From assembly GCF_014647495.1 (NCBI RefSeq), contig NZ_BMPH01000001.1:248001-312000 (forward strand): a DNA stretch of 64,000 bases, read 5' to 3'. Every line of letters starts with the position of its first letter. Position 1 is the first letter of the stretch. This DNA is from Glutamicibacter protophormiae. GTDB lineage: Bacteria; Actinomycetota; Actinomycetes; Actinomycetales; Micrococcaceae. Shown piece after piece: positions 9,058 through 17,384 of the stretch. The notes beneath the pieces were generated by a model. The model was not told the origin of the DNA and did no database searches. It saw nothing but the letters and a program-made list of their open reading frames with translations. Made by a program: the position numbers and the translations under genes.

Positions 9058-9636
9058 ATGCGCACCTTGACCTACTACGTGGCGGTAAGCCTGGACGGAT
9101 TCATCGCCGGACCGGCAGGGGAATTCGACGCGTTCCTCGCCGAGGGGGACCACATGCAGGCCATCGGCGAGCAGTTCCGGGGCACCGTGCCTACCGTCCT
9201 GGCTGACGCCGTGGGTATCCCGGTCCAAGACGGGCCCTTCGACACCGTGCTGATGGGATGGAACACCTACGCGGTCGGGATGCCCGACCAGCATCTGGCC
9301 AGCCCCTATGCCCACCTGCGCCAGGTCGTATTCACCCATGGCCGGCAGGGCCCGGAAGGCAGCCAGGACGTGCTGTTCACGGACCGGGATCCGGTGCAGC
9401 TGGTGCGCGAACTGAAAAAGGAAGACGGCAAGGACATCTGGCTGTGCGGCGGAGGCTCGCTGGCCGCCGCGTTGGCCGGGGAGATTGGCCGGCTGGCGCT
9501 GAAGATCAACCCGGTGACCTTCGGCAGCGGCATCCGTCTGTTCGGCGACCGCTCCTACCAGCCGCAGCCCTGGCGCAGCACGTCCGTGCAGGCCTTCGAA
9601 TCGGGGGTCACGCTGGTGCAGTACGAACGGGCCTAG
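9058..9636 (+). CDS. Dihydrofolate reductase-like (RibD C-terminal fold) protein
   Basis: The 192-aa protein begins LTYYVAVSLDGFIAG, the hallmark first strand of the RibD_C/DHFR-like reductase fold. The NADPH-binding CGGGSLAAAL motif is near residue 140 and VTFGSGIRLFG near 165. It probably reduces an unknown substrate with NADPH. AAGGAG five bases before the ATG at 9058 decides the start; an in-frame ATG at 9022 lies upstream of this site. A second member of the family occurs at 57224. Neither is close to the riboflavin genes. Confidence 0.85.
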   Translation: MRTLTYYVAVSLDGFIAGPAGEFDAFLAEGDHMQAIGEQFRGTVPTVLADAVGIPVQDGPFDTVLMGWNTYAVGMPDQHLASPYAHLRQVVFTHGRQGPEGSQDVLFTDRDPVQLVRELKKEDGKDIWLCGGGSLAAALAGEIGRLALKINPVTFGSGIRLFGDRSYQPQPWRSTSVQAFESGVTLVQYERA

Positions 9637-9675
9637 ACAGTACACCCAGCGCTTCCCTCCAGCCGCAGAACATGA

Positions 9676-9721
9676 CGGCGGGGTCCTCGGCCGGCGTATG
9701 CCGCCGCCGAGGACCCCGCCG
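9676..9721. terminator. Bidirectional terminator hairpin
   Basis: A perfect 16-bp GC stem (9676-9691 with 9706-9721) lies between the convergent reductase and hydroxyacyl-CoA dehydrogenase genes. No clear U-tract follows, so Rho could assist. Confidence 0.7.
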
Positions 9722-9733
9722 TGGTGCGCCGGA

Positions 9734-11860
9734 TCAGCTGTTGAACTTTGCTCCGTTGACGCGTTCGGAGGCGCCGACCTGGTCGAGGTACGGGGTGATG
9801 CCGCCCAGGTGCATCGGCCAGCCCGCACCGGTGATCATGCACAGGTCCACATCGGCGGCTTCGGCCACCACACCCTCGGAGAGCAGCAGGCCGATCTCCT
9901 GGGCCAGCGCGTCCTGGACCCGGGTCAGGATCTGCTGTTCGCTCGACGGGCTGCTGCCCTGCGTGATGACCTGCGCCGCGGCCGGATTCAGCACCTGGCC
10001 GCCCTGCTCGTCGTCGACCCACAGCGAGGTGACCTTCGCGTCGATCAGCTTCTGCAGGTTCTGGGACACCGCGAAACGGTCTCCGAAGGCCGCGTGCAGC
10101 GATTCGGTGACATGCTGGGCCACCGGCAGCCCGACCATCGACAGCAGGGTGAACGGGGTCATCGGCAGGCCCATGCCGGACAGGGCGTTGTCCGCGGTCT
10201 TGGCGTCGGTGCCTTCGTCGAAGGCCGCCTGGACCTCGCTGAGCAGGCGCAGCAGCACGCGGTTGACCACAAACGCCGCCGCATCCTGGGTGAGCACGGT
10301 GGTCTTCCTCAGTGCCTTGCCCAGCACGAACGCGGTGGACAGCGCGGTGTCATTGGTCCATTCGGTGGCGGCGATCTCCAGCAGCGGCATAACCGCCACC
10401 GGGTTGAAGAAGTGGAAACCCACCAGGCGTTCGGGGTGCAACAGGTCCCGGCCCATCTCGGTGACCGAGAGTGAGGAGGTGTTGGTGGCCAGCACGCACT
10501 CGGGGGAGACAACCGCCTCGACCTCGGCGAAGACCTGCTTTTTCACCCCCAGCTCCTCGAAGACCGCCTCGATGACGAAGTCCGCGTCGGCGAAGCCGTC
10601 CTTGGAGACCGAGCCGGAGACCAGCGCCTTGGCGCGGTTGACCGCGTCCTGGCTCATCCGGCCCTTGGCATGCAGCTTGTCGATCTCGCCGTGGATGTAG
10701 CCCAGGCCCTTGTCGATGCGCGACTGGTCGAGGTCGGTGATGACCACCGGCACGTTCAGCCGGCGCACGAACAGCAGCGCCAGCTGGCTGGCCATCAGCC
10801 CGGCCCCGACGACACCCACCTTGGTGACCGGGCGCGCCAGCTTGGCGTCGGGCGCTCCGGCCGGGCGCTTGCCGCGCTTCTGCACCAGGTCGAAGAAGGC
10901 GTAGACGGTGTTCTGGAACTGCTTGCTGCCCATCAGCTCGGTCAGCGCCTGGATTTCCAGCTGTGCCGATTCGGGCTGGGTCAGGGTCAGGCCCTGGCGG
11001 AAGACCTCCAGCACCTTGGACGGTGCGGGGGCGGCGCCGTGCAGCTTCGCGTCGACGAATGCCTGCGCGGCGTCCGCTGCCTCCAGCCAGCGGCGGGCCA
11101 CCTCGGGATCGCGCGGGTCCACTGCGTTGGGACGTCGCGCCTCGGTCTCGCCGCCGAGCACGCCGTCGACGAACGCGACCGAATGCTCGATGAAGTCCGC
11201 CGGCTCGAACAGGGCGTCGGCCACACCCATCTTGTAGGCGGCCGGGCCGGAGAGCGTCTTGTTGTTGTTCAGCGGGTTCTCGATCATCACCTTCAACGCG
11301 TTCTCCGGCCCCACCAGGCGCGGCAGGCGGTAGACGCCGGCCCAGCCCGGGATCAGCCCGAGGAACGCCTCGGGCAGGCCCAGCGCGCCGGCGGCGGTGC
11401 TGACGGTGCGGTAGGTGCAGGCCAGCGCGATCTCCATGCCGCCGCCCAGGGCCAGCCCGTTGACGAAGGCGAAGGTCGGCACGCCCAGATCGGCGAGCAG
11501 GTCGTAGGCGTAGTGCCCCAGGGCGGCCATGGCGCTGCCTTGTCCCGGCGAGGAAAGCCGGGTGACCGCGGACAAATCCGCGCCGGCGATCAGGAAGTGC
11601 GGCTTGCCGGTGATGGCCAGCGCGTGGATCTCCCCGGCCTTGGCGCGCTCGGCCTGGGTTTCCAGCGCTGCGCGCAGCTCGATCAGCCCGTTGGGGCCCA
11701 GCGTGGTCGGCTTGCGGTGGTCCAGCCCGTTGTCCAGGGTCAGCAGGGCCAGCACCTTGCCGCTGGGCAGGGCGACGTCGGAGACCAGCGAGTGGGTGAC
11801 GGTTTCATCGTGCATGAGCTCGGCGATGGCCGAGAAGTCCTGCGAAGTTGTGGCGGTCAT
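9734..11860 (-). CDS. fadB: Multifunctional enoyl-CoA hydratase / 3-hydroxyacyl-CoA dehydrogenase (FadB/FadJ type)
   Basis: The 708-aa protein carries steps two and three of fatty acid beta-oxidation. The N-terminal crotonase domain (about residues 20-290) shows oxyanion-hole segments AGADLS and NGLALGGGMEIALA and the catalytic-glutamate region LPEAFLGLIPGW. The NAD-binding domain follows (about 345-530) with VGAGLMASQ and the catalytic HFFNP. Two C-terminal dehydrogenase repeats complete it (NRVLLRLLSE onward). It lies 12 bases downstream of the thiolase stop, with AAGGAG before its ATG, so the two form an operon. FadB and FadJ types are not separable here. Confidence 0.93.
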   Translation of the reverse strand: MTATTSQDFSAIAELMHDETVTHSLVSDVALPSGKVLALLTLDNGLDHRKPTTLGPNGLIELRAALETQAERAKAGEIHALAITGKPHFLIAGADLSAVTRLSSPGQGSAMAALGHYAYDLLADLGVPTFAFVNGLALGGGMEIALACTYRTVSTAAGALGLPEAFLGLIPGWAGVYRLPRLVGPENALKVMIENPLNNNKTLSGPAAYKMGVADALFEPADFIEHSVAFVDGVLGGETEARRPNAVDPRDPEVARRWLEAADAAQAFVDAKLHGAAPAPSKVLEVFRQGLTLTQPESAQLEIQALTELMGSKQFQNTVYAFFDLVQKRGKRPAGAPDAKLARPVTKVGVVGAGLMASQLALLFVRRLNVPVVITDLDQSRIDKGLGYIHGEIDKLHAKGRMSQDAVNRAKALVSGSVSKDGFADADFVIEAVFEELGVKKQVFAEVEAVVSPECVLATNTSSLSVTEMGRDLLHPERLVGFHFFNPVAVMPLLEIAATEWTNDTALSTAFVLGKALRKTTVLTQDAAAFVVNRVLLRLLSEVQAAFDEGTDAKTADNALSGMGLPMTPFTLLSMVGLPVAQHVTESLHAAFGDRFAVSQNLQKLIDAKVTSLWVDDEQGGQVLNPAAAQVITQGSSPSSEQQILTRVQDALAQEIGLLLSEGVVAEAADVDLCMITGAGWPMHLGGITPYLDQVGASERVNGAKFNS

Positions 11861-11872
11861 GGTTCTGCTCCT

Positions 11873-13123
11873 TTAAGCCTTGCTGCCGAAGTCGGGGTGG
11901 TTCGGGTTTTCCCAGATCACTGTGCCGCCCATGCCCAGGCCGATGCACATGGTCGTGATCCCGTAGCGCACCGAGTGGTCCTCGGAGAACTGGCGAGCCA
12001 GCTGGGTCATCAGCCGCACGCCGGAGGAAGCCAGCGGGTGGCCGACGGCGATGGCGCCGCCGTAGCGGTTCACCCGCGGGTCGTCCTGGTCGATGCCGTA
12101 GTAGTCCAGGAAGGAGAGCACCTGCACGGCGAAGGCCTCGTTGATCTCGAACAATCCGATGTCCTGGATGTCCAGCCCGGCCTTGGCCAGCGCCTTCTCG
12201 GTGGCCGGGACCGGGCCGTAGCCCATCACGTCCGGCGCGACGCCGGCGAAGGCGAAGGAGACCAGGCGCATCTTCGGGGCCAGTTCCAGCTCGCGCACGG
12301 CCCGGCCGCTAGCCAGCAGCGCGGCGGTGGCCCCGTCGTTCAGGCCTGCCGCGTTGCCGGCGGTGACCCGGCCGTGGGCGCGGAAGGGGGTGCGCAGTTC
12401 GCCCAGCGATTCCATGGTGGTTCCCGGGCGCGGCGGCTCGTCCACGCTGTGCACCGCCCAGCCTTCGCCCGGGCGCTTGGCGGCCACGGAGACCAGGTCA
12501 GGTTGGATCTGATGGTTCTCGTAGGCGGCGGCGAGCTTGGCCTGCGAGGCCACGGCGTAGCGGTCGGCGCGTTCCTTGGTGATCGCGGGGAAGCGGTCGT
12601 GTAGGTTCTCCGCGGTGTTGCCCATGTTCAGCGCCTGCGGGTCGACGATGCGCTCGGATACGAACCGCGGGTTCGGGTCGGCCCCGGCGCCCATCGGGTG
12701 GTTGCCCATGTGCTCCACGCCGCCGGCGATGACCAGGTCGTAGGCGCCGAAGGCGATGCCGCCGGCGGTGGAGGTGACCGCGGTCATCGCTCCGGCGCAC
12801 ATGCGGTCGATCGCGTAGCCGGGCACCGACTGCGGGATGCCGGAGAGCAGCGCCACGGTGCGCCCGATGGTCAGGCCCTGGTCGCCGGTCTGCGTGGTGG
12901 CTGCCAGCGAGACCTCGTCGATCTTCTCGGCCGGCACCTGCGGGTTGCGCTCCAGCAGGCCGCGCACGGTCTTCACTGCCAGGTCGTCGGCGCGCGTGCC
13001 GTGGTAGATGCCCTTCTCGCCGGCGCGGCCGAACGGGGTGCGGACCCCGTCGACGAAGACGACATCGCGGTCATCGAGCATTCTGCTTGCGTTCTCGTGC
13101 TCGGTCGTGGTGTTGGCACTCAC
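11873..13123 (-). CDS. fadA: Acetyl-CoA C-acyltransferase (3-ketoacyl-CoA thiolase)
   Basis: This is the last step of beta-oxidation, cleaving 3-ketoacyl-CoA with CoA. The 416-aa protein has the acyl-accepting cysteine in DRMCAGAMTAV, the NEAFAVQ segment, the catalytic His in GGAIAVGHPLASSG and the second cysteine in MCIGLGMGG. The usual GGG of that last motif is altered to GLG. The GTG start has AAGGAG 7 bases upstream. It leads the operon with the hydratase/dehydrogenase, and a perfect palindrome lies 80 bases upstream. Confidence 0.93.
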   Translation of the reverse strand: MSANTTTEHENASRMLDDRDVVFVDGVRTPFGRAGEKGIYHGTRADDLAVKTVRGLLERNPQVPAEKIDEVSLAATTQTGDQGLTIGRTVALLSGIPQSVPGYAIDRMCAGAMTAVTSTAGGIAFGAYDLVIAGGVEHMGNHPMGAGADPNPRFVSERIVDPQALNMGNTAENLHDRFPAITKERADRYAVASQAKLAAAYENHQIQPDLVSVAAKRPGEGWAVHSVDEPPRPGTTMESLGELRTPFRAHGRVTAGNAAGLNDGATAALLASGRAVRELELAPKMRLVSFAFAGVAPDVMGYGPVPATEKALAKAGLDIQDIGLFEINEAFAVQVLSFLDYYGIDQDDPRVNRYGGAIAVGHPLASSGVRLMTQLARQFSEDHSVRYGITTMCIGLGMGGTVIWENPNHPDFGSKA

Positions 13124-13202
13124 CGGCGGGCTCCTTGCGGGGTAGGTTCTGCCTGCCGGAGGGGCCCGGCAGTGGCCACCGTCACAGTGACCTGCCTCAT
13201 AC

Positions 13203-13218
13203 GTTACTCATGAGTAAC
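13203..13218 (-). promoter_or_regulatory. Perfect 16-bp palindromic operator upstream of fadA-fadB
   Basis: GTTACTCATGAGTAAC is a perfect inverted repeat standing about 80 bases before the fadA start in an otherwise featureless intergenic stretch. Length and symmetry fit a TetR- or GntR-type dimer. Acyl-CoA-responsive repressors of beta-oxidation commonly use such sites, but the regulator is not in the window. Confidence 0.65.
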
Positions 13219-13278
13219 TTTTAGCGCAAGTGCAGACCCGGCCAGCTGGCCGGCATCGGGGCCGCGGGGGATGCAAAA

Positions 13279-13330
13279 GCCGCATGCGGCACCCGCGCCG
13301 AGGGCTCGGCGGCAGGGTGCTGCATGCGGC
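13279..13330 (-). terminator. Terminator hairpin for rnd
   Basis: Arms 13279-13294 and 13315-13330 form a 16-bp stem with one G-U pair around an inner hairpin (GCCGAGGGCTCGGC). A short U-tract follows on the minus strand. It lies just after the rnd stop. Confidence 0.7.
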
Positions 13331-13385
13331 AGCGGTATTCAATGGTGCGGCCCGCGGGCCGGACGCGGCCTGGCCCGAATTTCGG

Positions 13386-14633
13386 CTAGGCCTTCAGCGC
13401 GGCGGCCAGCTTGCCGGCCAGCAACTCGCGCTGCCACGGGCGGGCGCCCAGCGTGCTCAAAGCCTCGTCGATGGAGCCCTCGCTGAGCACCGCCGGGGGA
13501 GTCCAGCACAGTTCGCGCAGGAACTTGGGGGTCAGCAGGTTCTCGGCGGGAATGTTCCAGGCCTCGCTGACCTCGGCCACCACCAGCTTGGCGGCGGCCA
13601 GCCGGTCCGCGGCCTTGGGGTTCTTCTCGCTCCAGGCGCGCGGGTTGGGCAGCCCGGTCTTGTCAGTGCGCAGCTCGGGCAGGTCGCGGGTGCTGCGTCC
13701 GCGCTGCACCGCATCCAGCCAGCGCGGGGCGTCGCGCTTCACGCTGCGCCCGTGGAAACCGGGGATCTGCAGCAGCGCCGGCACCGAGTTGGCCCGGTGC
13801 TCGATCGCCGCCATGATGGCCCGGTCAGGCAGCAGCCTGCCCGGGGCGACGTCTCGGCTCTTGGCCAGCGATTCGCGCGAAAGCCACAGCTCGCGGGCCA
13901 CGGCCAGATTGCGTTTGCTCTTGATCTTGTGGATGCCCGAGAGCTTGCGCCACGGCTCGGCCACCTCGACGGCCTGCGGCGGGATCAGCTCGAAGGCGAA
14001 TTCCTGCCGGGCGAACTCCAGCTTGCCCTGCTCCTCGAGTACGCCGGTGATCTCCTGGCGCAGCTCTTCGAGCACCTCGACGTCCAGCGCCGCGTAGGTC
14101 AGCCAAGACTCGGGCAGCGGGCGGGTGGACCAGTCGGCGGCGGAGTGCTCCTTGGCCAGCGCCAGGCCCAGCAGCTCGGCGACCATGGTGCCCAGCGAAA
14201 CGCGCGGGAACCCGGCCAGGCGCCCGGCCAGCTCGGTGTCGAACAGCGAGGTCGGGGCCAGGCCGAGCTCGTTCAGGCAGGGCAGGTCCTGGGTGGCGGC
14301 GTGCAGGATCCATGGCTGCTCGTTGGCGAACTCGACCAGCGGGGACAGGTCATCCAGGGTTTCCGGGTCGATCAGCCAGGTGCCGGCGCCTTCGCGGCGG
14401 ATCTGGATCAGGAAGGCGCGCTGGCCGTAGCGGAAGCCGCTGGCGCGTTCGGTGTCCACCGCCAGGTCGCCGGTTCCTGCGCGCAGGGCGCGCACCGCGC
14501 GGCGCAGCGCCGGCGGGGTGTCGATGACTTCGGGCACGCCGTCGCGCGGCGCGGTGATTGGGATCAGCGGCGGCGCGGAAGGCTGCGAGTCGTCGGAGGC
14601 GGATGACGGTGCGGTCGGCTGGGAATTGCTCAT
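13386..14633 (-). CDS. rnd: Ribonuclease D
   Basis: This 3'-5' exoribonuclease of stable RNA maturation has 415 aa. DEDD-family residues are visible: AVDTERA (DxE), HAATQDLPCL (Asp) and YAALDVEVL (Tyr...Asp). The C-terminal half contains HRDC-type helical repeats, starting near the LWLSRESLAK region. It lies directly downstream of the DUF3000 gene, an arrangement common in actinobacteria. TTAGAAT close to the ATG may be its own -10 box. Confidence 0.9.
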   Translation of the reverse strand: MSNSQPTAPSSASDDSQPSAPPLIPITAPRDGVPEVIDTPPALRRAVRALRAGTGDLAVDTERASGFRYGQRAFLIQIRREGAGTWLIDPETLDDLSPLVEFANEQPWILHAATQDLPCLNELGLAPTSLFDTELAGRLAGFPRVSLGTMVAELLGLALAKEHSAADWSTRPLPESWLTYAALDVEVLEELRQEITGVLEEQGKLEFARQEFAFELIPPQAVEVAEPWRKLSGIHKIKSKRNLAVARELWLSRESLAKSRDVAPGRLLPDRAIMAAIEHRANSVPALLQIPGFHGRSVKRDAPRWLDAVQRGRSTRDLPELRTDKTGLPNPRAWSEKNPKAADRLAAAKLVVAEVSEAWNIPAENLLTPKFLRELCWTPPAVLSEGSIDEALSTLGARPWQRELLAGKLAAALKA

Positions 14634-14671
14634 GGTGATTCCATTCTAAGACCGCGCGGGGAACTTCGGCG

Positions 14672-15310
14672 CTAGCTCAGGCGGCGGCGCGGCAGCTGCT
14701 GCACGCCCTCGGGCAGCGGAGGCAGCCCGGCGAAGGTGCAGACCATGTCCGCCCAGGCGCTCAGGTGCACCCCCAGATCCTCGGATTCCGGGGACCAGGA
14801 GGCGCGCAGCTCGATGTCGATGTGGTCCTGTTCCCCGGCCATGTTGCCGAAGGATTCGGAGATCACGCGCGTGGCGGTGCCGCCGGCCGAATGGTAGGCC
14901 GCGCCGCGTTCGCACAACGCGTCCTCCAGCCAGCTCCAGGCGACCGAGGCGAGCATGGAGTCCTGCCCCATGTCGTTTTCAAGCCGGGCGCGGATGTAGG
15001 TGACGATGCGGAACTTGCCGTTCCACAGCTGCTGCCCGGCCGGGTCGTAGAGCAGGATGAAGCGGCCGGTGGCCAGCTGCTCGGCCGGCTGCAGGAAGGG
15101 GGTGCGGCCCATTTCCTTGCCGAGGCGACCGTGGCTGGGACCTGCGTGTTCAAGCACGTCGCCGCTCAGGGCGAGGGCGAAGGGGGCGAGGCGTCCGGGG
15201 GCCGGGATTTCGGTGAACTGAAGCTCTTTGCGCACCGTGGCGCGGGACAACTCGTCCAGGGCCTTGGCGAAGGCCGGCGGGGTGGCGGCTGCAGGGCGTT
15301 CATTGGTCAC
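14672..15310 (-). CDS. DUF3000 family protein
   Basis: The 212-aa protein is soluble and contains the conserved DUF3000 opening (FAKALDELSRATVRKELQFTEIPAP split over residues 14-38). Its role is unknown. The gene is regularly found next to RNase D in actinobacteria, which hints at a link to RNA metabolism, but this is only context. The GTG start has no ribosome-binding site. TAGACT lies exactly 6 bases upstream, so translation from a leaderless mRNA is likely. Confidence 0.8.
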   Translation of the reverse strand: MTNERPAAATPPAFAKALDELSRATVRKELQFTEIPAPGRLAPFALALSGDVLEHAGPSHGRLGKEMGRTPFLQPAEQLATGRFILLYDPAGQQLWNGKFRIVTYIRARLENDMGQDSMLASVAWSWLEDALCERGAAYHSAGGTATRVISESFGNMAGEQDHIDIELRASWSPESEDLGVHLSAWADMVCTFAGLPPLPEGVQQLPRRRLS

Positions 15311-15322
15311 AGTCAGAGTCTA
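15311..15322 (-). promoter_or_regulatory. Leaderless promoter -10 (TAGACT) of the DUF3000 gene
   Basis: On the minus strand TAGACT (15322-15317) is followed by 6 bases and the GTG start, placing the expected transcription start at the start codon. Confidence 0.6.
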
Positions 15323-15325
15323 AAA

Positions 15326-15355
15326 CGCGCCGCACCGCTGGTGCGGTACGGCGCG
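15326..15355 (-). terminator. Intrinsic terminator of the threonine aldolase operon
   Basis: A 13-bp GC-rich stem (15326-15338 with 15343-15355, one G-U pair, TGGT loop) is followed by TTTTA on the minus strand, 34 bases after the aldolase stop. Confidence 0.85.
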
Positions 15356-15388
15356 CCGGTCGGCCGGGGGCCAACTGGGGGTTCGAAG

Positions 15389-16450
15389 CTAGGCGGTCGC
15401 GAACTGGCCCATCAGTTCTTCGAGTTTCGCGGTGAAGGCGTCCACGTCGGCCTCGGTGGTGTCGAAAGAGCACATCCAGCGCACCTGGCCGGCGGCGCGG
15501 TCCCAGTCGTAGAAGCGGAAGTGCTGGCGCAGCTCGTCGCTGACCGACGTGGGCAGCTGGGCGAACACGCCATTGGCCTGGGTCGGGTAGACCAGCTCCA
15601 CGCCGTCGATGCGCTGCACCGCGGCGGCCAGCTTCGCGGCCATGGCGTTCGAATGCCCTGCCAGCTCGCGCCACAGCCCGGTGCCGTAGAGCTCGATCAG
15701 CTGCGCGGAGATGAAGCGCATCTTGCTGCCCAGCTGCATGTTCATCTTGCGCAGGTACTTCATGTCGGCGGCCAGCTCGCTGCGCAGGGTCAGGATGCCC
15801 TCGCCCAGCAGCATGCCGTTTTTGGTGCCGCCCAGCGAGACGATGTCCACCCCTGCGTCGGTGGTCAGCTCGCGCAGCTCGACCCCCAGCGAGGCGGCGG
15901 CGTTGGACAGCCGCGAGCCGTCCAGGTGCACCTTCATGCCCAGCTGGTGCGCGTGCGCGGTGATCGCCTTGATCTCCTCGGGGGTGTACAGCGTGCCCAG
16001 CTCGGTGGCCTGGGTGATCGACACGGCCAGTGGCTGCGCCCGGTGCTCGTCGCCCCAGCCCCAGGCCTGCTGGTCGATCAATTCAGGGGTCAGCTTGCCG
16101 TCAGGGGTGTCCACCTGCAGCAGCTTGAAGCCGCCCACACGCTCCGGGGCGCCGTTCTCGTCCACGTTGATGTGGGCGCTGGAGGCGCAGATCACCGCAC
16201 CCCAGCGCGGCAGCAGCGACTGCAGGGCGGTGACGTTGGCGCCGGTGCCGTTGAACACCGGGAAGATCGCAGCCTGCTCGCCGAACAGCTCGCGCGCCAG
16301 CGCATCGAGCTGCTCGGTGTACTGGTCCTCCCCGTAGGAGATCTGGTGGCCGCCGTTGGCGCGCTCGATGGCCGCCAGGATCCGCGGGTGCACGCCCGAG
16401 TAGTTGTCCGAGGCGAATCCGCGCAATGCCGTGTCGTGGCTGAAGGTCAT
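15389..16450 (-). CDS. ltaE: Low-specificity L-threonine aldolase
   Basis: This PLP enzyme cleaves threonine or allo-threonine to glycine and acetaldehyde. The 353-aa protein from the ATG at 16450 contains the fold-type I aldolase blocks: FASDNYSGVHP at the N-terminus, GTGANVTAL for phosphate binding, HLDGSRLSNAAA with the PLP-pairing Asp, and the Schiff-base lysine in SLGGTKNGML. AAAGGA lies about 13 bases before the start, a weak site. It is the last gene of a set with an SDR and a DUF6421 protein, separated from the SDR by 149 bases containing a hairpin. Confidence 0.9.
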   Translation of the reverse strand: MTFSHDTALRGFASDNYSGVHPRILAAIERANGGHQISYGEDQYTEQLDALARELFGEQAAIFPVFNGTGANVTALQSLLPRWGAVICASSAHINVDENGAPERVGGFKLLQVDTPDGKLTPELIDQQAWGWGDEHRAQPLAVSITQATELGTLYTPEEIKAITAHAHQLGMKVHLDGSRLSNAAASLGVELRELTTDAGVDIVSLGGTKNGMLLGEGILTLRSELAADMKYLRKMNMQLGSKMRFISAQLIELYGTGLWRELAGHSNAMAAKLAAAVQRIDGVELVYPTQANGVFAQLPTSVSDELRQHFRFYDWDRAAGQVRWMCSFDTTEADVDAFTAKLEELMGQFATA

Positions 16451-16556
16451 GATGGGGGAGATCCTTTGCAGGTCGGGGCCGGCCGGTGGGCCGGGGAAAA
16501 TGGTGGGCGCGGCACATCGGCCGGTGGGCCGTGTTCCGCGCCGGTGGCGGCAGGAC

Positions 16557-16590
16557 GCCTGCCCGCCGCCGGAAGCGGCTGCGGGCAGGC
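16557..16590 (-). terminator. Intercistronic hairpin between SDR and threonine aldolase genes
   Basis: A 10-bp stem (16557-16566 with 16581-16590, GCCTGCCCGC type) stands just after the SDR stop. No U-tract follows on the minus strand, so it may attenuate or stabilise the mRNA rather than terminate fully. Confidence 0.4.
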
Positions 16591-16599
16591 ATGCGCAGG

Positions 16600-17346
16600 C
16601 TAGGACTTGGGCGCCGCGGGCTTGGCCTTCGCGCCGGCCTTGGGCAGCGCGACGCGGGTGCCGTTGAGCTTCGCGGCGTCGGGCCGCAGCGCGTCCACCG
16701 CGGCCTTGGCCAGGAACTCGACCGGGGTGTGCCCCTCGGGCGCCTGGTCCGCCGGCTTGTCGCTGAGCGCCTTGACCACCCAGCTGAAGGCCGAGGCCTG
16801 CGGCGCCTGCTTGCTGAACAGCCGTGCCACGGCGTTGACCCAGTGCTCCGCGGCGGCCTTGACGGCGCCGTAGTTCGCGTTGGACGGGGTCGGGTTGACC
16901 ACCGATTCGGAGCTGACGATCGCCAGCCGCCCGGCCTCGGAGGCCACCAGGTCCTCGACGAACACGCGGCTGGTATTGCGCAGCGTGGTCATGACGGACT
17001 CGTGCAGGAAGTCCCAGTCCTCGTCGCTCTGCCCGGCGATCGACTTGCCGCCGCGCCAGCCGCCGACCAGGTGCAGCAGCACGTCGATCGGGCCGTGCTG
17101 GCCGTGGATGGTGTCGCGCAGGTGCTCGACCGCCGGGTGGTAGGCAAGATCGCACTGGTAGCGCAGCACGCCGCGCGGCATGCGCTCCACTAGCCGATCC
17201 GCATCGCTGCCGATGGCCAGCACCTTGGCTCCCGCCTCCATCAGCGCTTTCGCGCAGGCGATGCCGGATGCCGAGGTGGCCCCGGCGATGAGAACCACCG
17301 GGGCCTTGCGGCCTTGCTGCTTCTGGTCCAATGTTTGTTCGCTCAC
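16600..17346 (-). CDS. Short-chain dehydrogenase/reductase
   Basis: The 248-aa protein starts with a Rossmann motif IAGATSASGIA, a variant of TGxxxGxG. It continues with the cofactor-contact LVGGWRGG region in place of NNAG, the catalytic Ser in IVSSESV and the YxxxK pair in NYGAVKAAAEHW. It is therefore probably active with NAD(P), substrate unknown. The C-terminus is a lysine/alanine-rich tail. It begins 38 bases after the DUF6421 stop. The GTG start lacks a ribosome-binding site and is preceded by TAGGCT with 6 bases between, so it may have a separate leaderless transcript. Confidence 0.85.
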   Translation of the reverse strand: MSEQTLDQKQQGRKAPVVLIAGATSASGIACAKALMEAGAKVLAIGSDADRLVERMPRGVLRYQCDLAYHPAVEHLRDTIHGQHGPIDVLLHLVGGWRGGKSIAGQSDEDWDFLHESVMTTLRNTSRVFVEDLVASEAGRLAIVSSESVVNPTPSNANYGAVKAAAEHWVNAVARLFSKQAPQASAFSWVVKALSDKPADQAPEGHTPVEFLAKAAVDALRPDAAKLNGTRVALPKAGAKAKPAAPKS

Positions 17347-17358
17347 GTACCTAGCCTA
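17347..17358 (-). promoter_or_regulatory. Possible leaderless promoter -10 (TAGGCT) of the SDR gene
   Basis: On the minus strand TAGGCT (17358-17353) is followed by exactly 6 bases and the GTG start. It would give an internal promoter in the operon. Confidence 0.5.
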
Positions 17359-17384
17359 AATCAAGCGGGCCTGAAAAGGGCCGA

